NCBI GenBank assembly: GCA_020081605.1
Contig: JAHREC010000018.1
Location: forward strand, 4,712,001-4,776,000
Reading direction: 5' to 3'
From: Albifimbria verrucaria
Lineage: Eukaryota; Ascomycota; Sordariomycetes; Hypocreales; Stachybotryaceae
DNA length: 64,000 nucleotides
This document shows positions 22,426 to 32,901 of this stretch, one piece after another; the first letter of the stretch is position 1; every line of letters starts with the position of its first letter. The notes under the pieces are model-generated. The model saw only the letters and a list, made by a program, of their open reading frames with translations. It was not told the DNA's origin and did not search any database. Position numbers and translations under genes: made by a program.

Positions 22426-25400
22426 TCACGCCCAGGGGTCGTCGTCCCTGAATTTCGCCGGGGTCTCCGGTTCCTTGGCGCCCTGTCCATTCTCTTCCGA
22501 ATTATGACATCCTGATCTTCGTCATCTTCGTCGTCGTCGTCGTAGGGTTCAGCGTCTTCGCTATCCACGATCTCGATAACCCTATCAGCTTCATCTCTGC
22601 GGCTTCTCGCCTCATGATTTGACCCACTGGGTGTGCTCATAGAAGATGCGGTGCCAACGGTGGCGCTCGCTTTGCTCGCTTCGGTTACCGTCGCGGTCGA
22701 GGTGTTGGCGCTCGTCACGGTCATGGCAGAGGCTGCATCTGGTCTCAACGGAGTGGCATCCCGGTTGAGAGCCAAGTAATTAGCTTGCAACTTACCCCCG
22801 ACTTGTTTGCGTCTGCATCTGCTGCTGCGTCGCCGGCCAGAGCCGCTGCTTGCGATGGTTTCGGGACTGGCCGTGGATACTTTCTAGGTCGTCCACTACC
22901 TGGTCGCGCTCCTCCCCTCTTGCCTCTCGTCTTTGGCTGAGCGGGACGGCTCGTAGGTGTGCTTTGTGGTAAGGGACGCAACTGCTGGGAGCCTCTCTTG
23001 CGCAGCCGACTTGCGGATCCCCGATGGGTTCGCAGCTTCCGTCTCGGATTCTGAGGCGGCGTGCGAGGTTGCATCTGTGCCGGTTGGGTGATATTCTTCC
23101 TCCTCCGAATCATCCTGTGAACGACGCTTGCGTTTCCGAGATTTCATAGATGCATCCCAGCCTTCTGCCAACTCTTCATCAACCACCTCCACAACCTTCT
23201 TTTTCGGCCCTCGTTTCTTTGGAACGCTCTTATCTGTCTTGATGACTTTCTCCGTCGCTGACTTGACCTCTACACGCTTTGGTCGACCGCCTTTGCGCTT
23301 CGTAGGTTCTTGCTTCGCTCCCGCTTTGTCATCCAGTAGCTTCTTTGTGAGGTTGGGGAATTCTTTGCCGTAGTTGAAAAAAGTTCCTCTCCGGCCTTGA
23401 TGTCTCGCGTAGCCGTAAACTTGATGCGGAACTCGCCGTTAACGTAAAGGATTCGTGGCGCAATGTTGCACCCACGCTTCTCGCCCTCAATCGCATGATT
23501 GATATATCGGCTGAGGTTACCGTAAACTGCGGCGTCTACCCAGATGCCTTCGTTTTCAAGAAGAGTGAACAGATACGAGACCGTGGCTTCCTCATCGAAC
23601 ACGTCACCACGACGTGCTTCTCGCCTGACACCTTCGTCGTGTGTGATCAATTCGCCCACGTATTCCACAACGAACTCGTCTTGCGCAATATCCTCAGCTG
23701 TGAACAACCCATAGCCAACTCCCTCAAGTTGACTTTGGCCGAGAAGAAGCGCCTTCCTGGCTCCACGTTGTAGATCACAATTCTGACAACCGTGCGAGTG
23801 AAGCCAATCGTCACTTGAATTGGCAGGGTCAGCACGCTCCAGAACACCACATGAACCGCATAGTTCGGGGTCACACTCTCGGTTCAGCTGCACACAGATG
23901 CAAGGCCTGTCCTTTTGTTTCGGCAGACATGTCTTTCCCTGCGAGTGGCAGGCACAGCCAGTGAACTTGAATGCACAGTTATCAACTGTACATCTGCAGA
24001 ATCTCTCACACAAGATGCCCGCATCGACGCAGGGACATACTCCAGCGACGCATGGCCCATCATGATAGCATGGTTCAGGAGTTGGAGCACTTCAAACTCG
24101 TGGCTGTATGTGTGATCTTGCCAGTCACCGAGTAGCATCTTCCGATGACGATCGTACCAAGGTACATTCTTCACTGGCCGGACGTCCACAGGCTCTAGTT
24201 CTGGCAGTGTCACATTTAGTGATTGGAATTCGCGGTATACGTCGCAACATGCCCGATCTAAAAACTCCGCCGCAAGGCAGATGGGATCTTTCCTCACTTT
24301 GCTGTGGTTAGCTGTCAAGAATATGGACCGTAGCACAGTATGTTCGGCCTCTGACCAGGGCTTCAACGGAGCGTCACAGTCGGAGCTTGGGTCGAATTGA
24401 AGCAAGTAACATTTCCTTTGACAGGTGCTGAACGACATGTCATCGCCGTTTGAGAGGCCGTTGCCATTTATGGCAGGGAGCCTTCTTCGTTTCAACGCAT
24501 CCGAGAGACAGGAGCGCCCGGAAAGCATGGAGAATGTCCGCTTGCAGTTCTGAGCATCGTATTCACCATGTTCACAGGCATGACTGAAGCATATAACACA
24601 GCCGAGAATGCAGTAGGTTGCCAAATCCTTTTCCACAAGATCGTACTCGTTGTCGTTCTGGGTGCTGGAACCATCCTTGGCTGTGGGTTTCGAATCCATG
24701 ATGTTGTCGACGGATTCATCGAGAAACAGCACGTTGCGCAACTCAAGTCGTTTCAATACAGACTGGCAATCTTTGAAAACGTGGCGGAAAGCATCTGTGA
24801 AGATACGAGCCGCCTCATCAGCGCCTGGAGCCACATCGTCCTCGTCACGATGTGAGTTCAAGAGGTTAGTTTTCTGTTGCGGGGTAATTGCGTCGTCGGG
24901 TTCTTGCTGCGCCATGTATCTGATCAAGGTCGATTTGTTACACCCAGGAATTGCAAGTTCCTCCAGCCAAGACTCGAGATATAATGACAGCGTGGCAGCG
25001 CGTTCAGAATGGACAGTGAGCAAAACCTTTTCTTCTCGACTCATCGGCTTGAACCCTGACTGGAGGTCGATATCCTCAAGCTCCTTCAACCAGAGATTAT
25101 ACTTCATTTCCTCGGAGCTTTCCAAGTCCCTCAAATGTGGGACGAATGTCAGCATTGTGTTTGGTGTAAGGATGTTCTTCTTGATCTCCACATGATGAAA
25201 GCGGTATGTCGGAACACGGTCCTTGTTAGTCTTGATCCGAGTCACCAAGTGATGCTCCTCTCGTTGATCTTTCTTGGTTTTAGATGTTGCTGTAGATGGC
25301 GTCAGCAGTTTCCGTGAACTTTGCTCAAGCCAAAATTACTAACCTTGAATTTGATTCTCATAGTCTCGCCCTTCTTCTCCGGCACAGGCTCTACACCTGC

Positions 25401-26027
25401 ATTGGCGAAGAGATCTTGACCATGGTGAGTACGCCGCTCAGTTGCCTTTGTTGATTCTATGACATAGGCCGCCAACTGCGCATGGCCAGTCTTTACATCA
25501 TGGTGGAAAGTATTAAGACGTTCAACAATCTTATCAAAAGTCCACTCAGACCCTAGCCGCATTTGCGACTTTGGAGTAGAAGTTTTGGCAAACGCCAGTG
25601 ACTTGGACAGTGGAGGGGTTGTTTGACGTGAGGCCTCAGTTATAGAGGGCGCACGCAGGGCTGCATCTATGTCTGAATTGCTGGAGAGCGCAGGCGTCGT
25701 GGCCTTGGTAGTCTCAGAGCCTGGGAGCACACCATAGACCGAAGGGGTGCTTGCCGATACCGCCGGCGATTCAGCCCTGGGAGCAGCTCCCGAAGACGGC
25801 CTCTTCAGAGGAGGAGGGCTTATGGGTCCTCTGCTAGGCCCTGGCTCATTCATGCCTGAACGCCGTCGAGCACTGGAAGGCTCAAAGTAAGAAAAGAAGC
25901 TGTTGAGCCGAGGTGGTTTAGTGATGGGTTGGAACTCGGGTTCGGGAAGGCGACCGGAATCAGATACAGATTCGTCCCGGATGGCCGAAGAGGATTCGCG
26001 ACTGTGAAAACTCATGATGTCTGCCAA
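22426..26027 (-). CDS. kmt6: Histone H3K27 methyltransferase Kmt6 (E(z)/EZH2), PRC2 catalytic subunit
   Basis: Nuclear SET-domain enzyme that methylates H3 Lys27 and sets facultative heterochromatin. In filamentous fungi it represses secondary-metabolite and lineage-specific genes. The N-terminus (26027 to about 25350) is Ser/Pro-rich. An intron with a GTTAGT donor follows. The middle carries the EZH2-type helical and SANT-like regions (LVTRIKTNKDRVPTYRFHHVEI, PWSEAEHTVLRSIF). Then comes the Cys-rich CXC segment (ILCERFCRCTVDNCAFKFTG) and the SET domain with GVGYGLFTAED, EFVVEYVGELI, SRYINHA and AGEELFFNYG. The frame breaks at about 24070-24080, 23377-23382 (A6 on +), near 23000, 22796-22800 (C5 on +) and near 22480. 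Those I could test close with one added base. The corrected C-terminus adds an AT-hook-like GRPRK, a VIEIVDSED motif and the end FRDDDPWA at 22426. The uncorrected frame ends at 22401. Confidence 0.9.
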
Positions 26028-27334
26028 CGTACAGTCCCCTTTGTATAACTGTCATTGATTTTACCGACGTCAGGCCAACGCCTCACATCCTGCAGCAGAG
26101 AATGGCGTTGGGAGTTACGTATGCCGAATAGAAAATAGTGAATGTGTGGTAGCGTGATGGTTGGCCAGCAATCCTGGGCATGAACCAAGCAGCGAAGCCA
26201 AGTCGCGAAATTTTGAGACGTGAACGTATTAGAGCCAGGCTGCGCGTAGCGCTGGGGCTGAGTGCCACGGATCCGATGCAACCAGTAGGTGTGATGAGAT
26301 GGATGACTTGGAAGAGACGCGGGTCGGGATTCTGGATCTCCAGACGCGTACCCAGGAGGTGCAGAGCGCGATGAGTTGTGAGATTTAGCTAGTGGCTCTA
26401 CCAGGTGAAGTCGCGAGATGCAGGGGTTCGAGAACCGTGATAGGCTGATTACCTAAGCCCAGGCGCAACAGAAGGAACCTTTTATATCCATGAACTTAAC
26501 CTTTTGATGCATCCTGTAAAATCCAGGCAAACGACCTGCCTGCTTAGTACCTAGGTATTTTATTCTTTTTGTTTGTGAGAAGCGATAGTATTGGCCTCTT
26601 GATTGCAACGCTTTCTGGTTGAGTTGGTTCACACTGATGCCAACTTATTCTTAGCGCATGGGACATACATCAAATGCCTAATTATGGAGACAAGTGGTAG
26701 GCAAAAGGAGGCCCCAAACTCCCTCCCCTATCTTAAGCTGATGTAAGAGCATTGCTTTTTATAAAGGACTGCAAATAACACTTATCAAATAATTCGCGTC
26801 GGAAATAATGCAATTACGTGTGAATGATATCACTTATCCATGAATATTCAATTTCAAATATGTGTCTGTATGATACTGTACCACTCATGAACTAGCCCCA
26901 CGAAGCTGCTCGTCTTTTTCTTTGTTGTCTGGTAGCCCAACACCAACTTTGTGATGCCTTCTGTTCTAACATCCTCCTTGCTCCAGCAGCCAAAGCCACA
27001 AAGCGTGGAGAAAGCCCAAGCCCTTACCTCAGTGGCTGTGCCTACGTGAGGCTTTCTCCCAACTGTAAATACCCATACGCGCCAACAACTGCCGATTGCC
27101 GCATCCACCATGCTTCTTCAGATTCGTCATTGGCCACAGCGCTCAAGGATGATGGATTATCAACTATTGGCGCCGCCACTTTCAGCCGTATGAGGCTGTC
27201 TGCCTTGGTCTTGAGCTTTCACGTAGTCGGCATCTTCTCAACCAATTCCTTCCAAGTTATCGAGCCTTTGCGACTGTGATGCATCCAAATGAACAACTGC
27301 TTCCTTCCTTGGTTCAACCTACTCGTCATGGTCA
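26028..27334. other. Intergenic, AT-richer region between kmt6 and the HeLo-Ras gene
   Basis: Contains the promoters of both diverging genes. The stretch at about 26450-26900 is visibly richer in A and T than the rest of the window and has the palindrome-like TACCTAGGTA near 26548. No reading frame with a recognisable product is present. Confidence 0.5.
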
Positions 27335-29008
27335 ATGTCTGATCCGCTCAGCATCGCCGCATCAATCGCCGGCCTAATCACTTTGGCCGGCACTATTCAC
27401 TCTTCCCTAACGTCTTTTGTTGACCGTGTAGGAAATGCGCCGCAATCTGCGCGCACGATCCTCATGGAGGTGTCCATCATGCGCATGGTTCTAACGGCCA
27501 CATCGGACCTCATCAACCAATTCATGGAGCTACCTTCCGCAAGGAGGGCAATGGTACAGCTAGACTGCTTGATTCTCACGGTTACGCACGCGGTCATAGC
27601 ATTCTCCGACTTGGAGACGTTTCTGAGCGCCTGGCCTGCGATAGAGAAGATGTCATATTCTCCGCTGCAGAAGATTAGGTGGTCGTTGCAGGATGACAGA
27701 GCGCAGAGGCTGATTGAGAAGCTGAGAGACACACGGATTGGCCTGTCCCTGGTGCTAAACATCTTCCAATGGTGAGTTTTGTCTCCCTCTCTTTTCTTAG
27801 TTCAGTATGTGTGCAATATCTGGAACAGAGTGCTTTCGTTTGGATCTGACGAGTGCATAATAAAGCGTATCGGACTTCGGGGCAATGCAAGCACGAGACA
27901 AGCTTCAAGTAACCGTCGATCGACTCCTACAGGAGAATCAAGACCTGAGGATATCATTATTAGGTGATCCATCGATTAGACTAAATGCAGACACTGTCCG
28001 AGATTCCATACGTGCCGAGAGCCATCACATCCCAGCTCGGGTGTCTAGTGTTACTCGTTCACGAAGAACAAGTCTCCGGTTTAGTCAACCATTTGAGGCC
28101 ATTCTGAATAGCACCAAAGTTTATTCTCGAGTGAGAAACACTGAATGTGATGTTTCCCTGTACACGGATCTGGTTGGCAGTCATCTTGGTAGCACATACA
28201 CTGGGATAACACTGGATCGGATATCTGTCATCTCAGTAATAGCACTGCCGTTGTCTTGGTCTAGCATCATTAACACACAATGGTACAAACCCACATCCTC
28301 GGACCAAGTGGAGGACTCAACTTCGGATAAAACCTACGAATCGCAGGATACAGATAGTTGCTCGACCAAAAACCTCGTGTACCATAAAATTGTTATCCTT
28401 GGAGAGCCAGCCGCAGGAAAATCTGCATTAGCTATGCGGGTAAGATATATCTTTTTGTGAAAGAGGCACAAGACTGACAGCATGCTAATTAGTTTTGCCA
28501 CGACGTATTTCCAGAAGGATTCAATGATCCAACTATTGAAGATACTTTTCACAAGACGGTGACACTTGATGATAAAATACATGAGTTGCTAATCGTTGAT
28601 ACAGCGGGAGCACAAGAGTACGATGAGCTTCGCAGGGATGCAATCAAAGACGCTCACGGCATCATTATAGTGTACTCTATCCAAAAGGCCAGGGAATTCA
28701 GCAGAGTTGAAGAAATACATGGCACACTGGAAGAAATGTACCAGCAATGGAATATGCCTCCTATCGTCCTGGTGGGGACTGGCATAGACAGGGAGAGCTC
28801 GAGAGCGATACCCTTTATGCAAGGCCTGAACATGGCGAGGAAGTTGGGGTGTGGATTTTGCGAGTGTTCATCCAGAGATGGTCGCAATGTTGAAGAGCCT
28901 TTTATGCAGGTTATACGACAACTGCAGACTCCGGTAGACAAAAATCCGGAAATGAGCCAGAAAGACACCAGCCCCGGGATGAAGTTGCTGGGGTGGGAAC
29001 ATGTGTAG
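27335..29008 (+). CDS. HeLo-like N-terminal domain fused to a divergent Ras-like GTPase
   Basis: Three exons (27335-27771, 27866-28439, 28493-29008) join to 508 residues without any frame correction. Residues 1-145 are the fungal HeLo-like N-terminal module of STAND/NLR-like proteins (MSDPLSIAASIAGLITLAG, then SFVDRVGNAPQSART). A coiled segment (ARDKLQVTVDRLLQENQDL) and the linker usual in that family (VYSRVRNTECDVS, DRISVISVIALPLS) follow. From about residue 318 the usual ankyrin or NACHT part is replaced by a Ras-type G domain: P-loop GEPAAGKSA, switch I DPTIEDTF, switch II DTAGAQEY, G4-like VGTGID, G5-like ECSSRDG. No CaaX box ends the protein (GWEHV). HeLo-type domains act at membranes in fungal cell death and non-self recognition. 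A signalling or incompatibility role here is inference. Intron 1 uses an AAG acceptor. Confidence 0.85.
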
Positions 29009-30381
29009 GTACACGTCTGCTGGAAAAAAAACGTTACTGCAGGGTCACGGAGTAATGGTACTGGTTCAAATGGGTTGGGAATCTGTCATCTTAGAGCTGC
29101 CACAAGCCTACGCTGGAGGACATCTCAAAATGCTCCAGTCCAAAGCTACTCACGATTGTATGAATCATTCGAAGAGTCTTACGAATCTATGTATGTCCAA
29201 ATACAGTTCAATTCTCTCTTTTGGAAACCGGTGGAATAAAACGGCACGAGTTTTATATGATAGTCCTTGGTTTTATGATCTCTTACTTTTATAACCACGT
29301 GTTCTTAGACAAGCTACACTGTTAAGAATAGGGGCTCAAGAGACAGTGTGACCATAAGAAGTCTTCTTTTGAGTTTGGCCAACCCCTGGGCCTAAGGTAG
29401 TTGTGCATGGGAGGTTTCCGGCATGACTAGGCAATGATGGTGTTTATAGAGACAAGGCTATGGGGGATGGTCTCTGTGTTAGTTCTAACATGGATCAGAC
29501 AGACATGAGAAATACGTCCACTACTGTTGTGGGCACTTGTAGGGCGTGCATAGCGAGAGGTCAGACCATGGCCCAGTCAGGGTTACGCTGGGTCCGTTGA
29601 GCATGATCATGATCATGAATGGACATTTGGAGAGCAATGGGCTTTGTCCCAAAGGGTCAAGATGCGGAAAAGCTGCAACGCACGGCGACTAACACGTCGG
29701 AAGAATGATTTGCATTAAAGCTGGTGGATCAGATCGCTCTTCGCAGTTCTCAGGGGACGCTCAGGATGCCGATCAGGGTGCAGGCCAAGGAAACCTCCGC
29801 TCGTGTGTAAGTCGACGGCCGAGATCTGACCCAACTCCGTCATCGTTATGTTCTAGTGTGTCTAGTCTGAGACTAGAGGCACGTAGCCCGAAGTTACCGT
29901 GATAATCATCCAACCGCATTGGGAGGTTAGCGGGTCGCGCAAATGTCTGAAGACTGAAGGGACCTGAGGCTAGCACGGCACATCCTTGGCCAGCCTGGAC
30001 AGTCTTGACGGAGGTACTTGGAGGTGTGAAACAAGTTGCCAGCGAAGTAGCGAAACCTCGGCGGCCTCAGACACCCATACACAATCGCCCGGCCAACCGC
30101 CCAGCGCGGGTACAGCTACCTGGCCCCAAACAGCCGCCCTCCCCAAGGGCAAGTAGCAATAGTCTGTGCGTCGCTGGTGCGAAAGAATGTGGCACAGCCC
30201 ACCATTGGCTCAAGGGGATGACGTAGTCGTAGAAATCGTGCGCCAGGAGATGACGATCTCTCCGCATCGTCCGCAATCATTACATTTAGAGTCCGCCTTT
30301 CGCACATCCCTTGACGCCTCCCTTGTCAGCTCTTCCTATTCAACTTTCCACCTACCAACCGCCATCCACTCACCGCCCATC
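29009..30381. other. Intergenic region upstream of pil1
   Basis: Contains the 3' side of the HeLo-Ras gene and the Pil1 promoter. The last 80 bases before the Pil1 start are pyrimidine-rich, as is common in strongly expressed fungal genes. A perfect 16-bp palindrome lies at 29602-29617. No gene is supported. Confidence 0.5.
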
Positions 30382-31748
30382 ATGCACCGGACTTACTCTA
30401 TGCGCCAGACGCGGGCACCCACTGCCTCGCAAATCCAGGTCCGTCGCCGGCTCAATGGCTACGCCCACGCTCACACTCGCTCCATCACCGCGGAATGCTG
30501 ATCTAGTCGCAGAGCCCTCCTCCTCCTCCCTCGAGCACCAAGTCTGGCCGCTTCTTCGGCCGCGCAAACCTCGGTGAGCCACCCGCAGCCCGACACGCCC
30601 CCGCACCTGTGCGCCTGCGCCCGCGCCCTACCGGATGCCGGCGCGCCCGCTTCTCTTCGTGAATGCTCCGTGCTAACATGGCTCATCAGGTCATGCTCTC
30701 CGTCGCAATGCCGGAGGTGCCTTTGGCCCCGACCTGGCCAAGAAACTGTCTCAGCTCGTCAAGATGGAGAAGAACGTCATGCGAAGTCTAGAGCAGGTTG
30801 CCAAGGAACGCATGGAAGTTGCTGTTGGTACCACCCATGCCCCGCGCCCTCGTGACACAACAATTGACCTAGTCTACCATACAGCAACAACTCTCCCTTT
30901 GGGGTGAGGCCGGCGACGAGGATGTCTCTGACGTCACCGACAAGCTTGGTGTTCTGCTCTACGAAATTGGAGAGCTGGAGGACCAGTATGTCGACCGATA
31001 CGACCAATATCGCATTACCATGAAGAGCATCCGCAACATTGAGGCTTCCGTTCAGCCAAGCCGAGACCGTATGAACTCTTCAGCTCCAACACCCAATGCG
31101 CCAATGCTAACTCATTAAACAGGCAAGCAGAAGATCACCGACCAAATTGCTCAGCTCAAGTACAAGGAGCCCAACTCTCCCAGAATCGTTGTCTTGGAGC
31201 AGGAGCTGGTCCGTGCCGAGGCCGAGTCCCTTGTCGCTGAGGCCCAGCTTTCCAACATCACTCGTGAAAAGGTCAAGGCTGCCTACACCTATCAGTTCGA
31301 TGCCCTGCGCGAGCATTGCGAGAAGGTCGCCATCATTGCCGGCTACGGCAAGCACCTCCTGGAGCTGATTGATGACACTCCCGTCACCCCTGGCGAGACC
31401 CGGGCTGCCTACGATGGATACGAGGCCAGCAAGGCCATCATTCAGGATTGCGAGGATGCCCTGACAAACTGGGTCACTCAGAACGCCGCCGTTTCTTCCA
31501 AGCTCTCCACCCGCTCCCGCACCCTGTCTCAACGCCGCAGGAACAACATCCGTAACCGTGGCGAAGGCCATGACTTGTCCGGCCAGGACGTACCCCTCAA
31601 CGACAGCAGCTCGTGGGTCGCGCGTGACGCAGAGGTGGATAGCGAGGAGGAAGATGAGGAGGATGACCACCGCCACTCCGTGCTGGACAGCGATGGCGGC
31701 TTGAACGGCGAGAGTCGCGGCCGCACTCAGGAGGCAGTGGTCGCTTAA
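30382..31748 (+). CDS. pil1: Eisosome core protein Pil1/Lsp1 (BAR domain)
   Basis: Membrane-bending BAR-domain protein that assembles under the plasma membrane into eisosomes and binds PI(4,5)P2. The first exon (30382-30438) encodes the conserved N-terminus MHRTYSMRQTRAPTASQIQ. The second starts at 30507 with a proline run and SGRFFGRANLG. Further exons carry HALRRNAGGAFGPDLAKKLS, LSLWGEAGDEDVSDVTDKLG, and the long coiled BAR region through TREKVKAAYTYQFDALREH and YEASKAIIQDCEDALTNW. The C-terminal tail is Arg-rich (LSQRRRNNIRNRG), then acidic (DSEEEDEEDDHRH), with Ser/Thr that may be phosphorylated by Pkh-type kinases (family knowledge). Four introns are present. One has a GTTGGT donor and another GTATGA. 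No frame break occurs, and the stop is TAA at 31746-31748. Confidence 0.96.
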
Positions 31749-32100
31749 TGTCTAAAAAGGGTCAATTTGGATTTGCTTATGGGGTAAATGGCTTCACACA
31801 GTCGACGAGGTGGTAATAGGCGGTAATTCTTGGCTAATACAAGGGACTCTGGGTGTGGAGTTGAACCGGGGTTTAGCTGGTAGTTGCTTGGTTGTTTCTG
31901 GTTCATCCTAGTAGGGCAGCTCTTCTTCGTGTACTTTTACTCAGATAATACCACCCACTAGTGTTTTGCACGCACTGCGAAGATCTGTATTTGTGCTGGT
32001 GAAATAAGTCATGTGCTGCTGTATTTCTAAATCCCTGTCCCTGTCCTGAACGCCCCAGTGTGGTATCTCCCTAAAGTATGTTGGAATCCAGATCTTCGTG
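31749..32100. other. Intergenic region between converging genes
   Basis: 3' sides of pil1 (+) and the LSM gene (-). Nothing is recognised. Confidence 0.5.
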
Positions 32101-32489
32101 CTAAAAAGATCTCGCAGACGTCCTTAGTTGGCTGGCAAACTGCTCCACTTGCATCCTGACAATGTGATGGCCAGGAACGACGACTAGACCAAGATATCGT
32201 GATGTCATGTCCAGTGTCATGGTTCCCTGAGTTGCCCTCTCCGCCGCCTCGGCCCTCTGCTCCACGGAAGGTTGCCGGTACTCATAGGTTCCAGCGAGGA
32301 CGATGTTCATATCCTATTATATAATGATTAGCACAGGACTCGTAGAAAGACCGGGTCCAAGAAAGAATATTGACGCACGGGATCTGTGCATTTGAATGAC
32401 CCCCAGAACATGCGCCCATCAGTGACGGTGACCCGCAAGTTCTTGTTCAGAAGGGATGAGAGATACTCTCTCGCACTTTCTTTTTCCAT
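32101..32489 (-). CDS. naa38: LSM-domain protein, NatC auxiliary subunit Naa38/Mak31-like
   Basis: Small Sm-fold protein of the LSMD1/Naa38 type, the auxiliary subunit of the NatC N-terminal acetyltransferase. Exons 32489-32379 and 32313-32101 join to 107 residues with no frame break (GTGCGT donor). The Sm1 motif is clear: LLNKNLRVTVTDGRMFWGSF, then KCTDPDMNIVLAGTYEYR. The Sm2 strand is RYLGLVVVPGHHIVRMQVEQ, where VPG replaces the IRG of spliceosomal Lsm proteins, as expected for Naa38. The Glu/Ala-rich insert between the motifs is typical. A diverged Lsm8-like role is the alternative but less likely. It diverges from the XPG gene with a 412-base gap, so a shared promoter is likely. Confidence 0.87.
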
Positions 32490-32901
32490 TCTGAGGCCTG
32501 CTCAGGTGCCGAGGAGAAATTAATGGCACCTCGTGGACTGAGAGTTGACAATGAAGTGGTCAGTGAAATCTCCCAACGCTCTAGCGTGAGGCTCGTTGCC
32601 GACGTATTCACGCTGGCCAATCAGCGCCGGCGACAATCCACTGGAGACTTGCGCTATCGATAAGCCAGGGTAGCTGTAAGCCTGGAACGACTGCGTCACT
32701 GCACATCGCGCCGTTCACGATCCTTTCTCATTACCATCTTTTCCTTCATGTATGCTTCATCCCGAGAGTAAGACCAGCTATTTTCGGGCCGGAGCAGTCT
32801 AAATACACAAGGAAACATGATTCCTCGTCCTCCCATTTGAACCGAGCCTGTAGTTCACGGCATATCCAGCCTTTAGTGAGTAAGACGTCGCCACCGCGAT
32901 C
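32490..32901. promoter_or_regulatory. Divergent promoter region, naa38 / XPG nuclease
   Basis: 412 bases between two start codons pointing away from each other. It must contain both core promoters. No clear TATA box or named motif is visible. Confidence 0.5.

Noticed and set aside
26400..26440. tRNA B-box-like GGTTCGAGAAC
   Set aside because: It lacks the invariant CC end, and no A box or cloverleaf could be built around it.
26450..26900. AT-rich block as a RIP-mutated transposon remnant
   Set aside because: It is short, has no terminal repeats or transposase fragments, and is only moderately AT-rich.
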